From Parasponia andersonii (taxonomy: Eukaryota > Streptophyta > Magnoliopsida > Rosales > Cannabaceae): DNA of 64,000 nucleotides. The stretch covers positions 24,610 through 88,609 of the forward strand of contig JXTB01000594.1 of the NCBI GenBank assembly GCA_002914805.1, read 5' to 3'. This document shows positions 21,810 through 32,430 of this stretch, in pieces; position 1 is the first letter of the stretch; every line of letters begins with the position of its first letter. Under the pieces are notes generated by a model that ran no database searches, was not told the DNA's origin, and was given only the letters and a program-made list of their open reading frames with translations. Position numbers and translations under genes: made by a program.

Positions 21810-23452
21810 TGATAAACGTTTAATTATGTATATTTATTATGAGATTATATCATTATTATATACTTAGCGTTTTATTAAATTTCCTAATTTAAAGCACTTT
21901 TGTATATATAGGCATCAAAGCAAAACTTACCCTTAATTTCTACTAAATGTTCATTTCTGTGCAGGTTTCGTGAAATAGGCACAGATTCTAAACTACGAGA
22001 GAGATTGATTCAATTCTTAAACCCATGGATTCTAGATCTAATTCCTCACTAAACCTAATTTAAAAGATCTGCTTATATTATTTCAAAATAGGTCTTAAAT
22101 GGACAAAATTACAAATTAGACTGCATTCACGTTCAGCTCGATATCCTTCAATATTTGGCCCATTCTGCCCTTAATACAATCTCAAATTGAGTGATTCTTG
22201 ATTCTATTGACACGTACAATCTAGATGATTTGTTTTTTAAGAAAATTCAAAAAAAGCCAAAATCTAGGTAAAAAGATCGGATCTTTCTAAATAATAAGAT
22301 CAGTAACTAATTTTGACTCAGCAGAATCTATCTTCACTATTTTTGCTATAAGTCAAGAAATATAGCTCCAGTGGATGAAATTTTGGTCGCATATGACTCC
22401 TAAGAGATACGGCTTCAGATTCTCTTATTTGATTAAGACATTTTTCATCAAAATTCATGGATTTTCAGATACATCTTTAGGAGGGACTGAATCTGTCACA
22501 ACAAGTTGCCAACTTGCACTTATCCTTAGCCTACAAATTTTGACTTTGTATCTCCAAGTTTTCTTATAAATAGATGCTTAAGTTAGGCTCAAGAGGCATC
22601 TTGGTTTGAGATTAAGATCACTCTGTTTTTTTCTCCTCTTGTTATTCATGTTATTGTAATCTTGCTTTGCCTTCAAGATAGTAAGAGTTTTGTGTTTACA
22701 GATATGTTCATATTGTGTTCATACTTGTTTTTCTTCATCATGTTTAATTAATCTTGTATGTTGCTAAGGTGAAAGGATGAATCTCTTTGGGAAAAGATAT
22801 GTATCATCTAAACTCTAGGTGGACTTCATTGTTTATATCCTTTAATTACTGTCATACATTAGCTACTTAATTTTCTTAATCAATCTTAATACTCTCCTTG
22901 TTAAGTGGTGGATTTTGATTCATTGTAGTCAATCTTTGGTACAATAAATACTAAATTCCTTTTGTACTGGTTGTGCTAGAAAGGGATTTTAATTTATTGT
23001 GAACATAAGGTGGCACCATGAATGCTTGATCACATTTGCAAGTATTGACATTATCAAAGAAGGTAATTAAGAAAACTAATCTAATCACATATATAACTAA
23101 TAATGAACTTTTAATGATTAATCTTCTGATTGGAACCTCCGTTGTGTGTAGATTCCAATTGAGTGATAAAAGAGCTTAGGTTGTACTTATTTAATATACC
23201 CAAGAGTGGATCCCCTAATCTTAGTAATTGTTTAATTTTGTAACTGCATATCATTATATTTCTGTCACTTTGTTTTATATTGTCATAATCATCATACAAC
23301 ATACTTTTTACCATCATTTTTATTCTTGTAATATATATGTTATAGTCATGTATTATTTACCCTTCTTGTGAATCGATCTCGGTCTTACCGAATAATTTAT
23401 TACTTTGACACTCCTACACCTAGGAAAAGATTTCATTAATTTGAATCAGTCA
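21810..23452 (+). repeat. 3' LTR of E1
   Basis: 1,643 bp, homologous to the 5' LTR without S1. It ends GTCA and is followed by TSD ACAAG (23,453-23,457). Confidence 0.88.
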
Positions 23453-23457
23453 ACAAG

Positions 23458-24028
23458 AAATTGATAAGCACTATTGTTTTGTGCATATTAAATAAAAATA
23501 CAGTCAACCGTCTCTGGTCCTATTTTCACCTTCGTACGTATAAGTACGGCTAGTTTGGCAAGATACCCCCATATTCGTAAGTATTTGTAGGAAGGTTTTA
23601 CTCTTTTCTATAATTCATACAAGGTTTTGTCCACTTTCTTTCAGGGTACTTTATTTAAAAGGTAATTGCTACTCAATATAACTTCCCCCCACATGTTCTG
23701 AGACAACCCAAACTTAACAGCATTGCATTCATCATCTCTTTTAAGGTACGATTTTTCCACTCAGTATTACCATTTGACTGAGGTGAATAAGACGGAGTGA
23801 CCTAATGTATTATTCTGTATTTTGTACAGAATTCACCAAAAGGTGATTCATACTCTCCTCCACAGTTACTTCTAATCACTTTAATTTTCTTATTAAGTTT
23901 ATTTTTAACATCATTCTTATAGAGAACAAATTTCTCTATAGCTTCATCTTTTTTTTTTAGCAGATATACATAATAGTATTTTGTACTATCATTAACAAAA
24001 ATAATAAATACTTATTACCACCTCTTGT
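23458..24028 (-). pseudogene. H1 integrase (heavily decayed)
   Basis: The minus strand shows copia integrase core remnants in several frames: ESPFGEFCTKYRI-like near 23,835-23,870, then YSPQSNGNTEWKNRT-like text. The C-terminal block reads HLRIWGCLAKLAV, then FIGYAQNSSAYQFLVYE, and runs into the E1 junction. Many stops and shifts are present. It would catalyse cDNA insertion if intact. Confidence 0.78.
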
Positions 24029-24735
24029 TTATAATATTTTTAAATCACAAATATCACTATGAATTAAATCAAAAGGTTCTGTATTCTTTTCAATCATTTG
24101 GAACAATGACCTTGTCAGTTTTTCATCAACACAAGTCTCAAACTTATATTTGGAATCAATATGGAAAGTGAGTATATGATTCAAGCTAATTAATATACGT
24201 AAAGTATTATAACTAACATGTCTTAGTCTACCATGCCTTAAACCGGAAAACTCAAGCAAGTAAATAGAAGAATTATTAACTTTATTAATATTCTGCTTAA
24301 CAATCATTTCATTGAACTTAAATAGCCCATCATTTACATATCCCTTCCCAAATATATTCTATTTTTGGACAAAACAATCTTGTCTGACTCAAGTACCATA
24401 CAAAATCCATGTTTGCTAAGCAAAGAATTGGACACTAAGTTCTTGCAAATTTCTGGCACATACAAAGTGCTATTGAGAGTCAAATCTTTCCTACACATCA
24501 TCTTCAGGATCACCTTTCCTTGAACCTCAATCTCTAATGTGGTGGAGTTTCCTGTGTATAGCTTCTCTCCATTAATTAGTTCGAAGGAAGTGAACATCTC
24601 CTTATCTGAGCAGACATGCCTTGTAGCACCGATGTCAATCCACCATTCTCTTGGGTTAGACCTAACCAGGTTCACTTCTGAAACCAATGCAAAAAAGCTT
24701 ATATCAATTACATCTTGAGTAATGTCATCCATCAT
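24029..24735 (-). pseudogene. H1 protease and GAG-pre-integrase region
   Basis: The first frame (24,735 down to 24,334) reads WWIDIGATRHVCSDKEMF. The copia protease active site DTGA has become DIGA, which should abolish catalysis. It continues with LYVPEICKNLVSNSLLSKHG. The second frame (24,307-24,029) has YLLEFSGLRHGRLRHVSY, a GAG-pre-integrase domain with the HGRLGHV motif changed, and ends NTEPFDLIHSDICDLK at the integrase start. The two frames are separated by a small shift. Confidence 0.87.
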
Positions 24736-25630
24736 ATTGGCCTCAGGTTCTTCTTTGGCAACCTACAGTTTGCAGATTTGTGACCCATTTTGCCACAGTT
24801 AAAGCATTTACCTTGGAATTTCAGCTTCTTGAAAATTTCTTCTTTAGGTCCCATCTTAGCCCATTTGCTAGATTTGTTCTTCTTAGAACTCTGGCCATGT
24901 TCCACCATATTTACCTTAGCCCTAATTGAAATGAGCCCTCTTTTCTCAGATTTTCTGTTGTCTTCTTCAATTTGAACTCTAACGATCAAATCTTCCATGC
25001 TCATTTCCTTTTGTTCGTACTTCAGGTAGTTTCTAAAATCATGCTTTGCATGAGGTAACTTTTCAATAACATCAGCTACTTGGAAGTTTTCACTTACTAC
25101 TATACCTTCAGCATGAATCTCAGATAAAATCACTTGGATTTCTTGCACTTCACTGATCACAGGTTTGGAGTCCACTATCTTATAATCAAGGAAGCGGCCA
25201 ACAATAAATTTCTTGGACCCAACATCCTCTATCTTATATTTCCGGTCTAGTGATTCCCATAATTCTTTAGTCGTCCTCTTTAATTGGTATACACTATAAA
25301 GAGTATCAGATAAACTATTCAACACATAGTTTTGACACAAGAATTCTGAGTACTTTCAAGCATCAATCGCATTCACTACTTAGATATCTTGCTCATCCTT
25401 ATTGACCGATGGAGCAGCCTCAACCAAGAATATCACGAGATTCAAGGGGTTAGATAGAATAATATTTTCTTTTGCCACCTTTTGAAATTCAAACCATTAA
25501 ATTTCTCTGGTTTTTCCATATGGCTCAAAAGAATCGAAACTAACGCCGCTAGGTTATGCACAACAAGCACCTTAACACTAGCCATAAGAAGCTCTTGGGA
25601 ACAAGTCACATTCGCAATATTGTTCGCCAT
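24732..25630 (-). pseudogene. H1 gag with CCHC zinc knuckle
   Basis: ATG at 25,630 (minus): MANNIANVTCSQELLMASVK, then KPEKFNGLNFKRWQKKILFY, the copia gag start (UBN2-type). After a broken stretch (25,340-25,440) the frame continues CQNYVLNSLSDTLYSVYQ, KELWESLDRKYKIEDVGSKK, then VEHGQSSKKNKSS and the knuckle CFNCGKMGHKSANC (about 24,785-24,826). The C-terminal 202 codons are open. It resembles Tork/Tnt1-type plant gag proteins. Confidence 0.87.
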
Positions 25631-26155
25631 ATCTGAAATTAATCAATTAACGTTTATTGATTTTATGCAATAAACTATTCCTAGGAAAAACCGATGGGTT
25701 CACAAACAGGTCCCACTTAAAATCTCGCTTCCTTAGATAGAATTTCAACGAAACTCCCAAGAAAGATGTGGAGGGGTCATACTTGCTTCCTCTTCAAACT
25801 CGATCTCCTTATACAAAACCTCTCTTCTTTTTTCTATCTTGTTTATAATATAATACCAAAATTAATCTCCATAAAAAAAAATTTCCAACCTTGCAACCAG
25901 TATAATATAATACTAAATTTAATTTCTGAAAAAAAAAATTTTCCCGACCGTCCTTATCAAAAAATAAAATTTGTTTTAAGCTTGTAGGACAAAACTGAAA
26001 AATATCTATATAAGACAAATAGAAATTTAATAATTAAACTAATTACAACATTATTCTATTACTAAAATAATTATAACTAAAGTAACTATATTAAAGCTAT
26101 AATTAAATAAGAGAAAAAAAATTTAAATCACAGTAGTAGAACCGAGGCCTCGTAG
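25631..26155 (-). other. H1 5' leader
   Basis: Noncoding sequence between gag and the 5' LTR of H1, AT-rich with A-runs (25,872-25,882 and 25,929-25,940). A convincing PBS is not visible next to the LTR end. The minus strand reads CTACGAGGCCTCGGTTC there, so the PBS is either diverged or uses an unusual primer. Confidence 0.45.
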
Positions 26156-26370
26156 TGCTACAAGTCACTAGGCATCCATCTCCTAGGATACAACGGCTAT
26201 CTGAAGTAGCAAGCTAAGCACCAAACTTCTACTTTAGGTGAAGAACTCCAAAATTTTAACTAGAACTAGATCTAGAAATTCTTGAACTAAGAACTCAAAA
26301 ATAAAACTAGAAGTAGAGAATTTAGAGAAATGAATAGATTATTTCTCAAGGTGTAAATAATTTGAAAAAC
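26156..26370 (-). repeat. Truncated 5' LTR of H1
   Basis: Matches 415-660 of the 3' LTR (shared TCTCCTAGGATACAACGGCT and GTGTAAATAATTTGAA). Similarity stops abruptly near 26,370, so about 300 bp of the LTR outer end is lost or displaced by the next block. Confidence 0.78.
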
Positions 26371-27673
26371 TTATGAATTTCTATTTCATTTATGTCCCAT
26401 TGATATACATGTGATGTGTATATTTATCTTATGCAAACATCTAAAAGATTCCAAGACATGAAATGAGTAATAAAGAATTATTCGTATGATAAGTTCATAT
26501 ATGGGAAACATTATATTCTTTATTTCATTATGTTTAAATTAAATTGTTCGCATTCTGCATATTGAAGATGGAATACTCTACTATGCCATAGAATGTAGTG
26601 TTGTCCATTTAATTAATGAAATCTCTAATTATCGAAGTGAGTCTTCGGATAGAAATATACTTGTTGTCTATTTAATTAATGAAGTCTCTAATTATCGAAG
26701 TGAGTCTTCGAATAGAAACACTAGTATGTTATAAGAAAGTTATAACAGCATCGAGCAGGACCTAGTTAATTAGAATTTGAGGCTAAGTGCCATAACTCAA
26801 TTTCTAATTTTACTAATCTAGCACTCAAAGGTAAATATGTACTAGAGGGGTAATACGGTAATTTCACCCTACTAGTACAGCATTGCATTGGGGGTATGTC
26901 AACAGGTATAGTATATGCTAAATGGATCAAGCTAATTAATTATTAATAAGGTTCACAGAAAAATAAATGACATTTAGTCTAAGACTTCAATATTGGGCAT
27001 ATAGTGGTGTGCCCCAATATTAATGGACAATGCCCAATCATAATTAAAAGTTTATTATGATAGTAGGTATATGGTTCATTGGAGCTTGAGCTTTATGGAT
27101 CCATCTGGTACCCTATCTAGCTCAAATTAAAGCCAATACTTTTTTGATGATTAGTTAAGCCCAACAAGCCTAATAAGCCTATTAGGGTTTACTAATCTCT
27201 CTATAGTTAAGAGAAAAGTTCTCTAGTATATATATATATATACAAGTGTTACATGTGAAACACTCCAAAAAAGATAGTGTCACGTGCATAACAGAGAGAG
27301 ATAGAGCAGAGAAAATCGGCTACCACTAGGGATTCACTGTCCTTGGTGTTTCGGCCATCTCAGAGAAATCGGTTCGAGGAGATTGTCTTCTTTTTCATCT
27401 GCGGATCTCTTTGTTTGGAATCAAGAAGGTGACCACCCACCAGATCAATCAAATAACTTTGGAGAATAGACGGAAAGATGAAAAGGTTGTGGAGCGAATC
27501 CAGGTATTGTTCTTGTTTAGATCAAGAGTTAATTTATATTAGATCACGATCCAAAATATTTTGTAAAAGAAAATTTTAAACGACCAATTCCGCTGCGTTT
27601 CTTGATTTTACAAAACTATGGTGCTCTTGAAAATGATTTTATGAAAAATATTTTCTAGAAATTTATTCCAACA
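26371..27673 (+). repeat. Probable copia-type solo LTR or LTR fragment
   Basis: Noncoding 1.3-kb block with LTR-like architecture on the plus strand. It has a TATA-rich stretch at about 27,226-27,242, a leader-like region with GAGAGAGA, then TTCCGCTGCGTTTCTTGATT near the 3' end and a terminal ATTCCAACA. No matching second copy or clear TSD is in the window, so limits and identity are uncertain. It could instead be the 3' end of a larger lost element. Confidence 0.45.
26601..26718. repeat. 55-bp direct duplication
   Basis: 26,601-26,655 and 26,664-26,718 differ at three positions (unit core TCTCTAATTATCGAAGTGAG). They are separated by 8 bp. Confidence 0.85.
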
Positions 27674-27744
27674 AACACCAGCAGTATCTATAGTTGGCAA
27701 TTATATAATACAATACTTAATTCACATTGCATTTTGTACTTGTA

Positions 27745-28659
27745 GGAATTTACACCATTTAGTGACCCAATATGGCTATCAAGCTAGGTATATGTTCATA
27801 GATCCTAGTGCAGTTGCTACACAAGATGGTCCACGTGAGAATCGTGCTATAAGTTTAGCAACTCGGATGTTATCCATGGAGAATGAACATCGATTTTTAA
27901 TTAAACCTTGGAATCATGGATAAGATTTTAAACTTAACAAATTGTCATATGATCAACTACTTCCTATATGAAGTTAATTATTACATTATTAATAATCTTT
28001 ATCATCAATTTTATGAGTAGGGAACATTGGATGTTGCTTATCATTTATCCTCTTAAAGATTACGTATGGTTTCTAGATCCTCTAGGCTTAGCTCTCCGTG
28101 AGGAAATTTGTTTAACAATGATCGAGTAAGTTCTCTAATCGTTATTTTGTTATAGTTCAGTTTCTTATGGTATTTTTACTTATGGTTGCTATTGCTAATC
28201 TTTTACTATTTGTTTGCGCATTTCTAATTCAAAGTGCATTCAACATATATAATATAGAAAAAGGGAAGAAAGGAAGACCAAATAGTCCGGTTTATAAGTT
28301 AATAAAGGTACTAAATTTTAATTAATAACACTTGTTGGGTGAAAGATTAATTAAAATTACTTATGTTTACTTTATGGTTATATATAGTGTCCAAGACAAC
28401 TGACAAGTGTTGAGTGCAGATTTTACATATGTAAATTTATGAGAAAAGTCATTGAACAAGTCAATGTTAAATCATTTACCACAATGGTATGTAACCATAT
28501 GTTTTATTAGTTTTCTTCTAATTTATAACTTGATTGATCACTTTCTAAGAAATAAGGTGTTTGAATTTGTAGTTTAATGGACAAAATTTCTATACAAAGA
28601 ATGATATCAACGGACTTCTTGAAGAGTGGGTCGAAAAACTAATACAATTTCTCATTTGA
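27745..28659 (+). pseudogene. Ulp1/C48 cysteine-protease-like gene of the CACTA element (decayed, with introns)
   Basis: Five exon-like blocks in order. 27,745-27,920: YMFIDPSAVATQDG, then SLATRMLSMENEHRFLI. 28,022-28,129: EHWMLLIIYPLKDYVWFLDP, with the C48 catalytic His (HW) and Asp (LDP). About 28,230-28,309: KGKKGRPNSPVYKLIK. 28,388-28,485: CPRQLTSVECRFYICKFM, with the Gln and nucleophile Cys retained but the Gly after Cys changed to Arg. 28,572-28,659: FNGQNFYTKNDINGLLEEWV, ending in TGA. Several junctions keep GT/AG (for example at 28,310 and 28,386-28,387). C48 domains deconjugate SUMO-like modifiers and are common cargo of plant CACTA and MULE transposons. No transposase is visible. 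Confidence 0.75.
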
Positions 28660-28949
28660 GGTTTTTAATATTTATTTATTTAAACTATATGTAGTCTTTG
28701 ATGATCATGTTAGTTTGGCTTAGAAAACTAATGTATATATATACTTAGTTTATATAGATTATATGGATATGATTATGATCAAGTTATTATGTTAATTTAA
28801 AATTAGTACTTAAATATATATTTATACTCTATTTTATTTCAAATATTTGGTGTATGTAATGAATTTGGATTACATTTATAAAATTCCAGGGAGTAGCATA
28901 GACAAATACATTACAAATATCCCCTAGAAATATGTACCATAGCGTTATA

Positions 28950-29220
28950 AGGTGCCGTGAAAGGTCCTTCATATCTAGATACCAAGGCGTCTCGCAGGCG
29001 CCGTGAAAGGCATCTTCCACGGCTCCTTTTAAGCGTCTTGGTACTTAAAAGGCACCGTAGAAGATGCCTTTCACGGCACCTGTGAGGTACCTTGGTAGAC
29101 CTTTCACAGCGCCTTATAAGCGCCTTGGTAGCCAAGACCTATTACAGCACCTGGAACTAAGGCGTTTTTATGGGCACTGTGAAAGGCATTTCAAGGCACT
29201 TATAAAGCGCCTTGAAAGAC
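28950..29220. repeat. CACTA subterminal repeat block
   Basis: Interleaved direct and inverted short motifs (GGCGCCGTGAAAGGCAT, AAGGCACCGTAGAAGATGCC, GCGCCTTATAAGCGCC and variants). CACTA transposases bind such subterminal arrays. The block is GC-richer than its surroundings. Confidence 0.75.
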
Positions 29221-29236
29221 CTTTTTTATTTTAGTG

Positions 29237-30802
29237 TGAAGAGTTCAAAAATAAAGTTATACTACTTGAAAAACTCCAACACAGGAACCTAGTGAGGATT
29301 TTTGCTTTCAAGAAGAAGAGAAGATATTAGTTTACGAATACTTGCCAAACAAAAGCTTGGACTCTTATATATTTGGTATGTCTTCTTTTGTCATTAATGG
29401 CCCTATTTGTTTTAACCATTGGAATGAAAAACTCATTTGAATAGGTGTTTGTTTCGACAACTCTAATTTTTCCATTCAAATGATCTTTTAGAATTTGTGT
29501 TTGTTTGAACAATTCAATTTTTTCATCCAAATGGTACATCAGAAAAATCAATCATTGGAATGGTTTTTTTGTGTCTTGAATGAGAATGGAGGGGAAGGTA
29601 TATTTAAATGATCCATTTCAATGCTCCCATTATAATTACAACTCATTCTACTATTTTTTTCTATTCAAATGTCTCTCATTCAAGTTATAATACATTCCAC
29701 AATTTCTATTTAAATATACACATTTAAATAGGTGAACCAAACCGGGCTAATATTTTCCTTTGAAATCGTCATTTTGAATAAAGAATATGAAGCAAATATT
29801 GCAGTAGTACTAGAGTTGCAATGTCTTTGTATATTGATCAGTTACTTTAATTTGTGAAGATGAAACAAAAAAGAAAATGATACATTGGAGAAAACGCTTT
29901 GACATAATTTGTGGGATTGCTCGTGGAATCTTATACCTTCACCAAGATTCAAGACTAAGAATCATCCGTAGAGATATAAAGGCCAGCAATGTTCTTCTAG
30001 ATGTCGCAATGAACCCCAAAATTGCAGATTTTAGTCTGGCTAAAATATTTGGAGGAGACCAAATTGAAGCAAACAAAACGTGTGATTGGAACGTAGTAAG
30101 TACTGCTGATCTCCGTGAACCAAAATTTATTTTTAGAGATTTCTTACTCCATTATTAGATCCCTAAATAGTTATATATGTAATGTGCATCTCAAGGACAC
30201 TAATCTAAATGGTGAAAAATGCATAACAGATTATGTCATTTCATATGCAGTGGCTATATGTCGCCGTCATGAAAGGACTATTTGATGTATACAGCTTTGG
30301 AATTTTGCTACTAGAGATCATTACTGGTAGAAAGAACACTGGTTACTACAATCAGAATCCCAACTCAAATTTGGTTGGACATGTGAGCATAGAGATTTTA
30401 CTTATATATACATGCCCCATATTATGGTTTTAATTTCGCCAAAAATTTACGTGCTATAATTATCTTTTGCCAACGTATGAAGCGCGGCATAACTTAATTA
30501 TTTGATCAGGTTTGGGACTTGTGGAGAGAAGGGAAAGCCTCCGAAGTAGCGGACTCATCTTTGGATGAATCATGTACGGATGAAGCTTTGAGATGCATCC
30601 ATATCTACAAGAGCGTGCAACTGATCGACCAACCATGTCGGAAGTTGTTTTCATGTTGGGTAGTGAGGCGGTTCTTCCCTCCCCAAAACAACCTGCTTTT
30701 GTAATTAAAACAAGTTACACCTCTGGAGATCAGCCATCAACTAGTCCTGAAGGAGCTAACTCTGTGAACTTTGTGACATGTAGCATGGTAGAAACTCGCT
30801 GA
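29237..30802 (+). pseudogene. Receptor-like kinase pseudogene, 3' kinase-domain part (G-type lectin/SRK-like)
   Basis: Exon remnants of the Ser/Thr kinase domain. 29,237-29,375: EEFKNKVILLEKLQHRNLVR, a frameshift, then EEKILVYEYLPNKSLDSYIF. 29,880-30,100: [20 protein letters not shown], then [14 protein letters not shown] (HRD changed to RRD) and KIADFSLAK (DFG changed to DFS). 30,250-30,380: [20 protein letters not shown]. 30,511-30,802: VWDLWREGKASEVADSSLDE, then ERATDRPTMSEVVFMLGSE, with a C-terminal tail ending SMVETR. Introns separate these blocks. The P-loop, extracellular and transmembrane parts are absent, cut off by the CACTA end. The exon carrying the activation loop GTYGYMSPEY is missing or unreadable. 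It cannot be an active kinase. The nearest family by tail and spacing is the S-locus-lectin RLKs. Confidence 0.82.
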
Positions 30803-30882
30803 TGAAGACCCTATCAGCTCTTAATATTAAGTTTGTAACCAAATTAATCCCGTTCAATTTTAAAGGATCTACAATATGATTT
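30803..30882 (+). other. RLK 3' UTR up to E5 insertion site
   Basis: Downstream sequence of the kinase pseudogene ending in the E5 target GATTT (30,878-30,882). It resumes at 46,180. Confidence 0.5.
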
Positions 30883-31466
30883 TGTTGGAGCAGAGTGATT
30901 TTTTTTTTAATTATATTTATAAGAAGAGGATTCTGGAGATAAGTGGAGCCGTAGTTTTATTATTTCTTAATTAAATAATAATTAAAACTACTTTATTGGA
31001 CTTAGTAAAACAAAGACCAAGTCCAAGCTTTCAGTTGGACTCCAGATCTTCTCTCCTACATTATTTTCTCCACATTTGTGTCCACTTTCCTACTACTTTT
31101 CGTTTTTTTTTTTCCCTTCTTGACTCTCTCTACTTGATTTTTTCTATATATATTTCGAAGGCAGCTTCAATTTTATATACAAGATAACATACACAGTTCT
31201 ATTTACTTTTAATTCAAAAAGCTAGTCCTTATATTTTGGTTTCCGAGCAACAGATGGGTGTTTGTTTTTCTGGTCTTCTTCAGTGCAGTAGAAGTCCAAT
31301 ACAGAAGTGATTCTTGGCTATATTATCCTGGGGACGACGGGTTTTATAGGCCGCTTGCACAATTTTGGGCAGAGCCGCGAAACATCTTAAAGAGAGCAAC
31401 CTAGTCCATAACTCAACCCAAGAAAAAAATTGGTAAACTCGTTCTTATTAATATTCTGTAGCAATA
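30883..31466 (+). repeat. 5' LTR of E5
   Basis: Starts TGTTGGAG at 30,883 and ends GCAATA (CA changed to TA). Homologous to 45,586-46,179, with several small indels relative to it. A TATATATATTTCG stretch near 31,146 may be the core promoter. The expected PBS after the LTR is not recognisable. Confidence 0.87.
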
Positions 31467-31492
31467 ATTTTAAGACGTTTATTTCTTCTACC

Positions 31493-32430
31493 ATGACTAC
31501 TGATAACAAATCTGCTGCTGTTGATCTGAATAAGCCCCTTCGTTTTGAAAGGCTTCACTTTAAAAGATGGAGACAGAAAATGTTATTTTACTTAACCGCA
31601 AAAAAGATATCATATGTCTGTACTTCTGAAAAACCTATATTGCCTGCTGAACCTGATGAAAAACAAACTAAGGAATATGAGTCCTGGGTAGAAAAAGATT
31701 TTATTTGCAAGAATTTTATTCTAAATGGTTTATTTGATGATTTGTATGACTACTATAATAATAACAAATCTACAAAAGAAATTTGGGATGCACTACAGAA
31801 AAAATATGATACTGAGGAGGCTTAGAACAAAGAAATATGCCGTCAGCCGATATCTGAAGTATCAAATGACTGACGACAAATCTGTATAAGTTCAGTCGCA
31901 CGAGCTCCAGATGATTTCACATGAAATCATCTCTGAAGGTATGCCTCTAGATGAACAATTTCAAGTTGCTCGTTTGATTGACAAATTGCCCCCTAGTTGA
32001 AAAGATTTTAAGAGTGTTCTCAGGCATAAGATCACTAAGTAGTTTTCTTTAGAAAGTTTGATCACCCATCTTCATATTGAGGAGGAAGCTCGTCAACAAG
32101 ATCAGAAAGATGAAGTACTTGTTGTCTCAAACAACAACAAGAATTCCACTCCTGCGGTTTTGAAACCCAATGGGAAAAATATGAAGAATCAGAATCGCAA
32201 TCGCAACCTGAATCCCAACAAAAATCAGAATAGGAATGCTCCACAGATTAAGAATGGACAACAACCCCCTTCAAGGAATGATTCAGAATAGTTTATATGT
32301 TCTAACTGTAACAAGCCAGGCCATATGACCCGGAATTGTCAGAATAGGCATCGTCCTGCTCCGCGGGCGAACCTTACCGAAGAGCAACTTATTGCTATGA
32401 TTTCTGAAATCAACATTGTTGGTGGATCCG
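31493..32430 (+). pseudogene. E5 gag with zinc knuckle
   Basis: ATG at 31,493: MTTDNKSAAVDLNKPLRFER, then KRWRQKMLFYLTAKKISYV and KEIWDALQKKYDTEEA. A TAG follows and the frame shifts. Text continues KYAVSRYLKYQMTDDKSV-like, then LITHLHIEEEARQQDQKDEV (32,058 on), a basic Asn-rich linker with NQNRN/NPNKN repeats, and the knuckle CSNCNKPGHMTRNC (about 32,299-32,340). Stops at several Gln or similar codons break it. The protein would assemble the particle and bind RNA. Confidence 0.87.

Larger units (their letters stand above)
8679..23452 (+). mobile_element. Athila-like Ty3/gypsy retrotransposon E1 with accessory ORFs, nested in H1
   Basis: Plus-strand element flanked by TSD ACAAG (8,674-8,678 and 23,453-23,457). 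The LTRs are 8,679-11,749 (1,647 bp after removing solo LTR S1 and its TSD) and 21,810-23,452 (1,643 bp). An Athila-type PBS, gag, protease, RT, RNase H and integrase lie in gypsy order, followed by an unusually long 3' region (18,237-21,809). That region contains two non-retroviral ORFs, one LOG-like, and a copia fragment. A single N at 15,285 marks an apparent assembly chimera that adds about 1 kb. All genes are decayed. Confidence 0.9.
415..26370 (-). mobile_element. Ty1/copia retrotransposon H1, split by two nested elements
   Basis: Outer copia element on the minus strand in three pieces: about 26,370-23,453 (partial 5' LTR, gag, protease, integrase), 8,678-8,031 (integrase tail to RT start) and 2,660-415 (RT, RNase H, 3' LTR). 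The gaps are filled by E1 and E2. Reading on the minus strand across the E1 site gives uninterrupted pol codons (AYQFLVYESQ), and across the E2 site the RT continues from NEEIYMK toward the motif before SLYGL. Domain order PR-IN-RT-RH is that of copia, and the gag and protease text is Tork/Tnt1-like. All domains carry stops, so it is defective. The 5' LTR is truncated at about 26,370. Confidence 0.88.
27740..29236 (+). mobile_element. 3' portion of a CACTA-type DNA transposon
   Basis: Contains a Ulp1-type protease pseudogene (about 27,745-28,659), an AT-rich spacer, then a GC-richer block of short subterminal repeats (28,950-29,220) built on GCGCCTT, CGCCGTGAAAGG and their complements. It ends TTTTTTATTTTAGTG at 29,236, the reverse complement of a CACTA terminus. 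The next base begins receptor-kinase coding sequence. The 5' end with its matching CACTA terminus is not visible and is probably lost at or before 27,673. Confidence 0.7.

Noticed and set aside
29237..30802. A functional receptor-like kinase gene
   Set aside because: Frameshift in the first exon, HRD and DFG motifs changed, activation-loop exon unreadable, and the whole 5' half missing.
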